From contig JBFKAE010000086.1 in the NCBI GenBank assembly GCA_041621755.1, forward strand, positions 1-13,419: a DNA stretch of 13,419 nt, in the 5' to 3' direction. Position numbers and translations under genes: made by a program. Source of the stretch: Sphingosinicella sp041621755. GTDB taxonomy: Bacteria > Pseudomonadota > Alphaproteobacteria > Sphingomonadales > Sphingomonadaceae. Under the pieces are notes generated by a model. The model ran no database searches and was not told the DNA's origin. It saw only the letters and a list, made by a program, of their open reading frames with translations. Of this stretch, positions 1-7,036 are shown one piece after another. How positions within the stretch are numbered: position 1 is the stretch's first letter; each line of letters opens with the position of its first letter.

Positions 1-137
1 CACGCCAGCTTGGCCTTGAAGACAATGGTTACCGCCTGCTCGCCAATGCCGGTTTCGATTCGCACCAGGAAGTGCCACATCTTCATGTCCATATTTTCGG
101 TGGCCGCAAATTGGGGCCAATGCTAACGACAAGCTAG
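1..137 (+). CDS. HIT family protein (C-terminal part, 5' end outside window)
   Basis: Open reading in the third frame from the window edge (first complete codon at 3) to TAG at 135-137 gives the last 44 residues of a histidine-triad protein. The visible fragment holds the HIT motif HLHVHIF, with three alternating histidines at fragment residues 26, 28 and 30, preceded by VP and followed by GGRKLGPM, a typical C-terminus of HinT/PKCI-like proteins. Members of this family hydrolyse nucleoside phosphoramidates or related nucleotide conjugates, using the central histidine as nucleophile; they are small soluble cytoplasmic proteins of about 110-140 residues, so roughly two thirds of the gene lies upstream of the window. 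The exact substrate cannot be told from this end. It lies 29 bases upstream of the symporter on the same strand, so co-transcription is possible. Confidence 0.9.
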   Translation, partial: RQLGLEDNGYRLLANAGFDSHQEVPHLHVHIFGGRKLGPMLTTS

Positions 138-166
138 AGACACGCGCATCGGGGGGGAAGGTATTC

Positions 167-1582
167 ATGACCGTCACAGCCGCGACCGGGGAACACTGGT
201 CAAGCCGCGCCGCTTTTCTGCTCGCGGCGATCGGGTCTGCGGTTGGTCTTGGCAATCTCTGGCGTTTCCCGGCAGAGGCGGGAAGCAATGGCGGCGGGGC
301 TTTCATCCTTGTCTATGTGCTTTGTGTCGTTCTGATCGGCCTGCCCATCCTGCTCAGCGAAGTCGTCATCGGGCGTGAAGGCTCGCAATCGGCTGTCGGC
401 AGTGCGCGCGGTCTTGCCTTGCAATCGGGACGCACGCCGGCATGGTCCGCGCTCGCCTGGGTCGGGATGATCGGCGCTTATATGATCCTTACCTTCTACA
501 GCGTCATTGCAGGCTGGGTGATCTATTATATCTGGCTGTTCGGCGGCGACTTCCTGTCGGCGCTCGCAGCGGGCAATCCCGGCGCAGGCGCCTTTGCAAA
601 TATGGATATCGACACGATCCGCGGACAGCTCGACAGCTTGTTTGCCAGTCCGCTGCGCCTGATCGCCCTGCACGGCCTGTTTATGGCGATCACAGCATAT
701 TTTGTCGCGCGCGGGATAAAAAGCGGCATTGAAATCGCTGCAAATTTTCTTATGCCGCTGTTTTTTCTATTGTTTATCGGCATAACCGTCTACGCTATCG
801 TTACCGGCGATTTTGAGCAGGCGGCAAAATTCCTGTTTTCCTTTGACCTTGAAAAGGCATTGTCTGGGCCGGTGATGCTGTCCGCTCTCGGACAGGCATT
901 TTTCTCGTTGTCGCTCGGCTCTGCGCTGATGATTACCTACGGTGCCTATGCGTCGCGCGACGTCAACCTCGGCAATACCAGTCTGATAATTGCGGCCGCA
1001 GACACCTCGGTCGCGCTGATCGCGGGGCTGGCCATATTCCCCATTGTTTTTGCCGTTGGCATGGCACCGGACGCGGGGCCGACGCTGATGTTCCAGACAT
1101 TGCCTGCCGCGTTCCATTCCATGCCGGGCGGGTCTTTGATTGGTCTGTTGTTTTTCATCCTTGTACTGTGCGCGGCACTAACGAGTTCGGTAGCGCTGCT
1201 AGAGGCTCCAACGGCGTTTGCCATCGACCGGATGCGCATTGCGCGGGTGCCCGCCGCGATCGTGTTGGCTGTCACGGCTTTTGCTGTCGGCTGCCTGTCG
1301 GCACTGTCGTTCAACACGATGGCGACAGTTTATCCGCTCGATTTCATACCCATTTTTGCGGGGCAGAACATCTTTGGCGTTATGGACGGCGTTTCAGGCA
1401 AGATATTGTTGCCGCTTTCCGGGCTGCTGACGGCGCTGTTCATCGGCTGGGCGGCAGATCGCCGGATCGTCGATGCAGATACCGGCCTGTCGCCAACAAT
1501 GTTCGTTCTGTGGCGGTTCCTTGTTGCGTGGCTATGCCCGCTAGCGCTCGCCGCAATCCTGATATTCGGCCTGCGCGGCTAG
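167..1582 (+). CDS. Sodium-dependent transporter, NSS/SNF family (LeuT/MhsT-like)
   Basis: A 471-residue polytopic inner-membrane protein that should import an amino acid or similar small solute with Na+. TM1 contains the family signature GLGNLWRFP (about residues 27-35), with the unwound-helix Gly/Asn expected to bind Na+ and substrate (Asn30 corresponds to LeuT Asn27). TM6 carries SLGSALMITYGAY (about 249-261) and TM8 carries LTSS (338-341), matching the Thr/Ser pair of the second Na+ site. At 471 residues it is shorter than LeuT (511) and its last hydrophobic stretch ends at the C-terminus, which suggests the 11-TM bacterial form rather than 12. The ATG at 167 is preceded by a strong purine-rich ribosome binding site (GGGGGAAGG, about 152-161). 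Substrate is not predictable; amino acids such as Tyr or Trp are common for relatives. The stop codon overlaps that of the convergent kinase. Confidence 0.93.
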   Translation: MTVTAATGEHWSSRAAFLLAAIGSAVGLGNLWRFPAEAGSNGGGAFILVYVLCVVLIGLPILLSEVVIGREGSQSAVGSARGLALQSGRTPAWSALAWVGMIGAYMILTFYSVIAGWVIYYIWLFGGDFLSALAAGNPGAGAFANMDIDTIRGQLDSLFASPLRLIALHGLFMAITAYFVARGIKSGIEIAANFLMPLFFLLFIGITVYAIVTGDFEQAAKFLFSFDLEKALSGPVMLSALGQAFFSLSLGSALMITYGAYASRDVNLGNTSLIIAAADTSVALIAGLAIFPIVFAVGMAPDAGPTLMFQTLPAAFHSMPGGSLIGLLFFILVLCAALTSSVALLEAPTAFAIDRMRIARVPAAIVLAVTAFAVGCLSALSFNTMATVYPLDFIPIFAGQNIFGVMDGVSGKILLPLSGLLTALFIGWAADRRIVDADTGLSPTMFVLWRFLVAWLCPLALAAILIFGLRG

Positions 1583-2568
1583 CCGAGCCGTTTATTGACG
1601 AGCGCACGCAAATTCGCTTCGGGTCGCGCGCCGATATGACTGATGATTTCAGCGGCGGCGACAGCCCCCATATGTGCACAGTTGGTAAGGCTTTGCCCTT
1701 CTGAAAGCCCGGCAAGAAAGCCGGCCGCAAACAAATCCCCTGCGCCTGTCGTGTCGACGACTTTCGATACAGGTTCGGCAGGTATGGCGATTTCCTCGTC
1801 GCGGGTCAGCACGATCGCACCTTTCTCGCTGCGCGTGATGACAGTGATTTCGCAAGCCCCGCGCTGTTCGGCAACGGCGGCACCGAAATCGTCGGTTTTA
1901 TAAAGACCTTTCAGCTCTGCCTCGTTGGCAAAAAGAATGTCGGCGCCCCCGCGCGCCATTTCCATGAAGTCGACCGGGTGACTTTCGATGCAAAACAGGT
2001 CGGAAAGCGTGAAGGCGACGCGTCGCCCTGCACCGCGCGCGACTTCAATCGCCTTTGTCATGGCCGCGCGCGGCACCGGCGCGTCCCACAAATAGCCTTC
2101 AAGATAGGTAATCGGGCTTGCCGCAATTGCATCATAATCAACGTCGAGGTTGGAGAGGTGCTGACTTGACCCCAGAAACGTGTTCATCGTCCGCTGCGCA
2201 TCGGGGGTCACGAGGATCAGGCAACGCGCAGTCGGCGTCGCGCCATTGGCGAGCGGCGTTTCGTATTTGACGCCCGCGGCGCGGATATCATGCGCGAACA
2301 CCTCGCCAAGCTGGTCTTTCGTCACCCGACCGATAAATTTTACATCACGGCCCAGCGCGGCGATGCCAACGGCAGCATTCGCACCAGATCCGCCTGAAAC
2401 TTCGCGCCCCGGTCCCATTTCACCGTAAAGCCGTGTCGCCTCTTCGGCATCAATCAACCGCATCGTGCCCTTGCGCAGGCCATTGGCGTCAAGAAATGCA
2501 TCTTCGGCGCGCGCAATCACGTCGACAATGGCATTGCCGATAACAACGATATCATGGGTTTTGGTCAT
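1579..2568 (-). CDS. PfkB-family carbohydrate/adenosine kinase
   Basis: A 329-residue cytoplasmic kinase of the ribokinase/PfkB family. It transfers the ATP gamma-phosphate to a hydroxymethyl group of a sugar or nucleoside; proteins of this style in alphaproteobacteria are usually annotated as adenosine kinase, though few have been tested. Visible landmarks are the N-terminal substrate strand VIGNAIVDV (9-17), the PfkB signature 1 region with GGSGAN (59-64), the ANEAE segment (214-218) and signature 2 DTTGAGD (272-278), whose Asp278 is the catalytic base and whose Gly-rich turn forms the anion hole. Length is normal for the family. The ATG (2566-2568) has AGGAG nine bases upstream. It follows queG by 39 bases on the same strand, so the two are probably one transcript. 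Exact substrate (adenosine, ribose or fructose) remains uncertain. Confidence 0.9.
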   Translation of the reverse strand: MTKTHDIVVIGNAIVDVIARAEDAFLDANGLRKGTMRLIDAEEATRLYGEMGPGREVSGGSGANAAVGIAALGRDVKFIGRVTKDQLGEVFAHDIRAAGVKYETPLANGATPTARCLILVTPDAQRTMNTFLGSSQHLSNLDVDYDAIAASPITYLEGYLWDAPVPRAAMTKAIEVARGAGRRVAFTLSDLFCIESHPVDFMEMARGGADILFANEAELKGLYKTDDFGAAVAEQRGACEITVITRSEKGAIVLTRDEEIAIPAEPVSKVVDTTGAGDLFAAGFLAGLSEGQSLTNCAHMGAVAAAEIISHIGARPEANLRALVNKRLG

Positions 2569-2607
2569 ATAATGAGGCTCCTGTTGCTGCCGCTCCTAAC
2601 TGCAGTT

Positions 2608-3663
2608 TCAAGGTCGCGCAACACGGGCGTCAAGTGCGTCAAGCGCCCAGCGCGCCGCTTCACGCACAATTTCGTCCTCATCATCCTTGATCTGATCGAG
2701 CGGCGCGCGCGCGGCCTCCGATCCACTATTGCCAAGTGCAATCGCGACATTGCGCACAAAACGCCCGCGTCCGGCACGCTTGATCGGCGAACCTGAAAAC
2801 AGCGCGCGAAACGCTGCATCATCAAGCATCGCAAGTTCGGCAAGCCGTGGCGCGGTCAACGTTTCACGCGGCGCGAAGGCCATTTCCCTGCTCGCCACGG
2901 CAAATTTGTTCCACGGACACACGGCAAGACAATCATCGCAACCATAGATGCGATTGCCGATCGCGCGACGGAATTCATGCGGGATCGGTCCTGCATGTTC
3001 GATCGTCAAATACGAAATACAGCGCCGCGCGTCGAGCCGATAAGGCGCAGGAAACGCGTCGGTCGGACAGGCAACCTGACAAGCATTGCAACTGCCGCAA
3101 CGATCCGTGTGCGGTGCGTCGCTCGCCAGATCAAGCGTCGTATAGATCGCGCCAAGGAACAGCCAGCTGCCATGATCGCGATTGACCAGATTCGTATGCT
3201 TGCCCTGCCAGCCAATCCCGGCAGCCTCGGCGAGGGGCTTTTCCATGACCGGCGCGGTATCGACGAAAACCTTCACCTCGCCCTCGCCTGCCTCGGCCAG
3301 CATCCAGCGCGCCAACTGCTTCAAGCGCTTTTTGACCGTATCGTGGTAATCACGACCCTGCGCATAGACCGAAATCACGCCGATATCAGCATTCTTGGCA
3401 TGGCGCAGCGGATCGAGCGCGGGCGCATAGCTCATCCCCAGCATGACCACCGATCTGACATCGGGCCAAAGCGCCTGCGGGCTGATGCGACGATCGGCCT
3501 TTTCCTCCATCCATAACATATCGCCGTGGCAGCCATCGGCGATCCAGCGGCGCAGACGCTCGCCAGCCTCGGGCGCAGCATCGGCACGCGCAACGCCACA
3601 GGCGGAAAAACCGATCTCGGCGGCTTTTTGCTTCAGATTTGGCAAGGCTTTTTTCGCATTCAC
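2608..3663 (-). CDS. queG: Epoxyqueuosine reductase QueG
   Basis: A 351-residue cobalamin- and iron-sulfur-dependent enzyme that reduces epoxyqueuosine to queuosine at the wobble position of tRNAs with GUN anticodons. Two ferredoxin-like cysteine sets are visible: C189, C192, C195 and C199 followed by Pro, and C242, C245 and C249 followed by Pro-Trp-Asn. The VDTAPVMEK segment (134-142) holds the conserved Asp135 proposed as proton donor, and GWQGKHTNL (151-159) is family-conserved. The C-terminus (about 298-345) looks like the short HEAT-like repeat that binds tRNA. The start is a GTG at 3661-3663: an in-frame TAA lies two codons upstream, the next in-frame ATG is at residue 49, and this start gives the expected N-terminus ending in GFSACGVARAD. 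No clear Shine-Dalgarno is seen. It is divergent from the ABC operon with only 66 bases between the starts. Confidence 0.95.
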   Translation of the reverse strand: MNAKKALPNLKQKAAEIGFSACGVARADAAPEAGERLRRWIADGCHGDMLWMEEKADRRISPQALWPDVRSVVMLGMSYAPALDPLRHAKNADIGVISVYAQGRDYHDTVKKRLKQLARWMLAEAGEGEVKVFVDTAPVMEKPLAEAAGIGWQGKHTNLVNRDHGSWLFLGAIYTTLDLASDAPHTDRCGSCNACQVACPTDAFPAPYRLDARRCISYLTIEHAGPIPHEFRRAIGNRIYGCDDCLAVCPWNKFAVASREMAFAPRETLTAPRLAELAMLDDAAFRALFSGSPIKRAGRGRFVRNVAIALGNSGSEAARAPLDQIKDDEDEIVREAARWALDALDARVARP

Positions 3664-3712
3664 GCGTTATGCATTAGCACGACTATCGTCTCGTGCACGC
3701 CCACAACGCTAT

Positions 3713-3719
3713 GGAAAGG
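3713..3719 (+). promoter_or_regulatory. Ribosome binding site fixing the ABC ATPase start
   Basis: GGAAAGG lies 10 bases before the ATG at 3730. It decides this start over the longer upstream-open reading frame, which would begin inside the antisense of queG and add residues with no resemblance to ABC ATPases. Confidence 0.7.
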
Positions 3720-3729
3720 TCGGTTTTTG

Positions 3730-4665
3730 ATGGAATATGCGATCCATGCCAAAGCACTTGCCAAGCGCTTTGGTAAAAAAACCGCTGTCGCCAGCGTTGA
3801 TTTGAAGGTTCCCGCGGGATCAATTCACGGCTTTCTTGGCCAGAATGGCGCAGGCAAGACCACGACCTTGCGCATCCTGCTTGGTATTTTGGAACCCGAT
3901 GGCGGTACACGCCATATCCTTGGCAGCCAGCGACCGCTCAGCGTCGCACGACGTATCGGCTATCTGCCCGAAGAACGTGGCCTTTATCCCTCGATGAATG
4001 CCCGCGACGCCATTGCCTATGTCGGTGCGCTGCGCGGACTGCCCTTGCGCGAAGCGCGCGAGCGTGCCGAGGCGCTGTTGCAGATGCACGGGCTTGGTTC
4101 CGAATCCAGATCAAAGATCCGCAGCCTGTCGAAGGGCATGGCGCAAAAGGTGCAATTGTTGGCAACGTTCGTGCACGAACCCGATCTTATCATCCTTGAC
4201 GAGCCTTTTTCGGGCCTTGACCCGGTCAATCAGCAGGAACTGGAAAAGATCATCCGCACGGAACGCGATCGCGGTGCGACCGTCCTGTTTTCAACGCACG
4301 TCATGTCGCATGCACAGTCTCTTTGCGATGACCTTGTCATTGTCGCGCAAGGTCGCACACGCTTTACGGGCAGTGTCGATGCCGCGCGCGCGACATTGCC
4401 AACACAGGTTGTTCTGGTCACCGAGCGCCCGATCAGAAACCCGATGGCGCTGCTGCCGGGCACCTATATGCTTGATGACAAAACCCGCTACCGCTTTCCA
4501 TTGCCGACAGATGGGCTCGAACCCTTGCTCGCGCGGCTGATCGAAACTGGCTGTGGCATTCGCGATATGCACATCGAGCGCCCGACGCTGCACGATGCCT
4601 TTGTCGCGATCGTCGCAGATGCGACAATGATCGCTTCTCAAGCGACAGAGGCAGAAGCCGCATGA
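3730..4665 (+). CDS. ABC transporter ATP-binding protein, NatA-like exporter family
   Basis: A 311-residue cytoplasmic nucleotide-binding subunit that powers the permease encoded next. Visible motifs are Walker A GQNGAGKTT (37-45), the Q-loop area at GYLPEERGLY (77-86), the signature LSKGM (133-137) in the form usual for NatA/YhaQ-type ABC-2 exporters, Walker B LIILDEP (153-159), the D-loop SGLD (161-164) and the switch histidine STH (188-190). The last 100 residues form the accessory C-terminal region typical of this subfamily, ending with the PTLHDAF segment (285-291). The frame is open upstream to 3526, but ATG 3730 is chosen because it has a ribosome binding site and gives the standard N-terminus. 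It overlaps the permease by four bases (ATGA), a classic translational coupling. Cargo is unknown: relatives are linked to Na+ efflux, antibiotic or peptide export. Confidence 0.93.
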   Translation: MEYAIHAKALAKRFGKKTAVASVDLKVPAGSIHGFLGQNGAGKTTTLRILLGILEPDGGTRHILGSQRPLSVARRIGYLPEERGLYPSMNARDAIAYVGALRGLPLREARERAEALLQMHGLGSESRSKIRSLSKGMAQKVQLLATFVHEPDLIILDEPFSGLDPVNQQELEKIIRTERDRGATVLFSTHVMSHAQSLCDDLVIVAQGRTRFTGSVDAARATLPTQVVLVTERPIRNPMALLPGTYMLDDKTRYRFPLPTDGLEPLLARLIETGCGIRDMHIERPTLHDAFVAIVADATMIASQATEAEAA

Positions 4666-6125
4666 TGCGCGCGGTTCTCACCATCGCACGCCGCGACATC
4701 ACTGCGACGATTTTTTCCAAGGGTTTTGTTATCTGGCTGGCGATGCCGATTATCGCCCTTGTTTTTGGCGTGCTTGCCTCGCTGGCAACAGAGCGCAGCT
4801 CTCCGTCTGCAACAGCACTTGCCGTGATCGATACAAAAGGCGACTTCGTGCCGTGGCTGCAAAAGGTCGCCGATCGCGAACGCGCACAAGACGGCTATGA
4901 TCGCCTGCGTCGTCGCTGGCAAGCGACACGGCAAAATGAGCCCTTGCCACCTGACCTGACCCGTTCAGGTGATATGCTGACGGGTAATGATCTTGATAGA
5001 CTCGCCGTGCCGGGTGCACTCGACACCATCAGGGAGCGTGTAAATCTTGGCTCAGCACAGCTCGACAAGGCCTTGCACAAGGCCGCACGCACATCCGCGT
5101 TCGTCACTGTCTCTCCCGAGGCCGCCCCCGAGGCGCAAGCCGCACGCTTGCTGACAGCACGCGATGGAAAGCCGGGGCGCTTTGGCGCGGTGCTGATCAT
5201 TGATGATAATGATTTTACCGTGCTGCGTCAGCGTAAGGACGCCAATATCGACCACATAACACAGATGGCCAATACGGCCTGGACGCTGCGCGCACTCCAT
5301 TTGGCAGGGCTAGTGGGCAGAATCGACGAAATTCGCTCAGAGCAGCCGACAATCGCCGTCAAAAATATTGCCCTTTCCAGCGCGCATAATGAATCTGGTA
5401 AACAGCGTGGGGCCGCGTTCGCAACCGGTGCCGCCATGATACTTTTCGCATTGATATCGCTGCTCGCCGGCGCACTCCTCTCCAATATGGTCGAAGAAAA
5501 GGCCAACAAGATCATTGAAGTGCTGGTCGCCAGCGTTCCGGTTCCGGCAATTTTTGCCGGCAAGCTTGTCGCCATGCTGACGGTTTCGCTGATTGGCGTC
5601 GCCGTCTGGGGTGTCATGATTGGCGGCGCTGCGGCATTCGTCATTGCCCAGCTTCCCGTCGGCCTTATCAGCACGCCCGAACGTGGCTGGACTGAACTTG
5701 CTGTGCTTGGACTCGCTTATTTTGTGTGCGCCTATTTGATTTATGGCGCACTCTATCTCGGCATTGGCAGCTTGTGCTCGTCGATCCGCGAGGTGCAGAC
5801 GCTTTCCATGCCGGTCACCGTCCTGCAAATGGCTATTTTGATCGTCACACTCGGCGCGCTCGACAGTCCGGAAAACACGTGGGGACAGGCCGTGTCCTGG
5901 TTTCCGCTATCGGCGCCCTATATGATGGCGGGCCGCGCGGCGCTCGGCACTGACCTTGCCGTCCACGCTGCTGCCATTTTGTGGCAACTGAGCTTTGCTG
6001 CACTTGTCATTCTCGGTTCGGCGCGGCTGTTTCGATACGGAGTATTGCGATCCGGGCCGCCGCCGTCTTTCAACCAGATGTTCGGCCTCGGGAAACCCGC
6101 AAGACCGGCGACAACAGAGCGTTAA
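4662..6125 (+). CDS. ABC-2 type transporter permease, NatB-like
   Basis: A 487-residue inner-membrane subunit partnering the ATPase immediately upstream. One TM helix near the N-terminus (about 22-42) is followed by a soluble, probably periplasmic domain of about 200 residues, then a cluster of five or so helices (about 252-275, 300-330, 345-370, 380-400, 435-455). This is the NatB/YhaP architecture. The cytosolic segment EEKANKIIEVLVASV (278-292) is the conserved coupling helix region of ABC-2 permeases. Two start codons (4662 and 4665) stand in tandem, so the N-terminus may be one residue shorter. The stop codon TAA at 6123-6125 overlaps that of the convergent DMT gene. What is exported cannot be read from the sequence. 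Confidence 0.9.
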   Translation: MMRAVLTIARRDITATIFSKGFVIWLAMPIIALVFGVLASLATERSSPSATALAVIDTKGDFVPWLQKVADRERAQDGYDRLRRRWQATRQNEPLPPDLTRSGDMLTGNDLDRLAVPGALDTIRERVNLGSAQLDKALHKAARTSAFVTVSPEAAPEAQAARLLTARDGKPGRFGAVLIIDDNDFTVLRQRKDANIDHITQMANTAWTLRALHLAGLVGRIDEIRSEQPTIAVKNIALSSAHNESGKQRGAAFATGAAMILFALISLLAGALLSNMVEEKANKIIEVLVASVPVPAIFAGKLVAMLTVSLIGVAVWGVMIGGAAAFVIAQLPVGLISTPERGWTELAVLGLAYFVCAYLIYGALYLGIGSLCSSIREVQTLSMPVTVLQMAILIVTLGALDSPENTWGQAVSWFPLSAPYMMAGRAALGTDLAVHAAAILWQLSFAALVILGSARLFRYGVLRSGPPPSFNQMFGLGKPARPATTER

Positions 6126-7036
6126 TCGAGGCGTGGCGTACGCGCTGGCCCGTGCCGCGCCAGCACCGTTTCGCGATAGGCAAGATAGATTGTACTGCCC
6201 AGAATGATCGCGCCACCAAGCAACGTCGCAGCGTCGATGGACTCGTCAAATATCCAGACGCCCATTGCAACAACAATGGCAAAGCGCAGAAAATCATAGG
6301 GCATGATCGCCGTTGCATCGGCCAGCGCAAAGGCGCGCACCATAGCCAACTGCCCACAAAGCGACGATACCCCCACTCCTGCCACATAGAGCCAGCCAAT
6401 ACCGCTTGGCCAATTCCAGACAAAGGCGACGGCCACAATCGACGGGGGGATCATCAGAACATAGCTCCAGCCCACAACAGCCAGAGTCGAATCAAGCCCG
6501 ACCAAGCGTTTGACCGCGATGATCGAAAACGAGATGGCGGCAGTGGCAAAGATTGCCGACATAATGCCCGGCGTCATTACGGCTGCACCTGGTCTCAAAA
6601 CAATCAACACGCCCGCAAAACCGATAACCAGCCCTACCACGCGCCGCATGCGCAGCTTTTCCCCCAAAAATATTGCAGCGCCTATCGTCGCGAAAATCGG
6701 TGCGGCAAAATTAATCGCTTGCACGGTCGCGATCGGTGCGTTCGCAATTGCGTAGAAAGTGGCAAATATGGCTATGGAACCCGATGTCGCGCGCACGGCA
6801 TGACTGCCAATTTTATCGAACATCAGAGCGCCGCTACGCAGCAGCCAAGGCAACAGAATCATCGTCCCCAGAATATTGCGCCAGAACACGACGACAAATG
6901 GATGCAGGCTAGCGCCAGCCAGTTTGACGAACATCCATGTCGCTGCCATGAAAGCACCCGCCACCAGCATCCAGCCTACACCGGCAAGCGTCGTTTGCCC
7001 ATTTTCACTTGTAGAGGGCAATGAGCCGTTCGCCAT
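6122..7036 (-). CDS. EamA/DMT superfamily transporter
   Basis: A 304-residue inner-membrane protein with about ten hydrophobic helices arranged as two EamA repeats (about 22-148 and 157-290), the layout of drug/metabolite transporters. The first repeat ends in FLGEKLRMRRVVG (123-135) and the second in the equivalent IFDESIDAATLLGG (262-275), each with the conserved acidic residue after the fourth helix. Such proteins export amino acids, metabolites or drugs; the substrate is not predictable. The ATG (7034-7036) lies inside the end of the acyl-CoA ligase gene, a 32-base overlap, and is preceded by AGGGAAG (7040-7046 on the opposite strand), so translation is probably coupled to the ligase. A later start at Met23 is possible but has no comparable ribosome site and would start at the first helix. 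It is the last gene of the ggt operon. Confidence 0.9.
   Translation of the reverse strand: MANGSLPSTSENGQTTLAGVGWMLVAGAFMAATWMFVKLAGASLHPFVVVFWRNILGTMILLPWLLRSGALMFDKIGSHAVRATSGSIAIFATFYAIANAPIATVQAINFAAPIFATIGAAIFLGEKLRMRRVVGLVIGFAGVLIVLRPGAAVMTPGIMSAIFATAAISFSIIAVKRLVGLDSTLAVVGWSYVLMIPPSIVAVAFVWNWPSGIGWLYVAGVGVSSLCGQLAMVRAFALADATAIMPYDFLRFAIVVAMGVWIFDESIDAATLLGGAIILGSTIYLAYRETVLARHGPARTPRLD

Noticed and set aside
3692..3699. Palindrome CGTGCACG in the queG-ABC divergent region
   Set aside because: Too short to separate from chance in GC-rich DNA; no convincing promoter elements could be placed around it.
3526..3729. Longer N-terminus for the ABC ATPase reaching into the queG region
   Set aside because: It runs antisense to the conserved queG start and has no ABC-like features; the ATG at 3730 has a ribosome site and standard N-terminus.
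4948..4971. Seven-base inverted repeat CACCTGA/TCAGGTG
   Set aside because: It lies in the middle of the ABC permease coding sequence with no T run; probably chance.
5981..7024. 347-residue open frame on the + strand
   Set aside because: It is antisense to the DMT transporter, has a composition rich in His, Arg, Gln and Asn with no family features, and the DMT frame is clearly real. Other long opposite-strand frames within genes were dismissed for the same reason.
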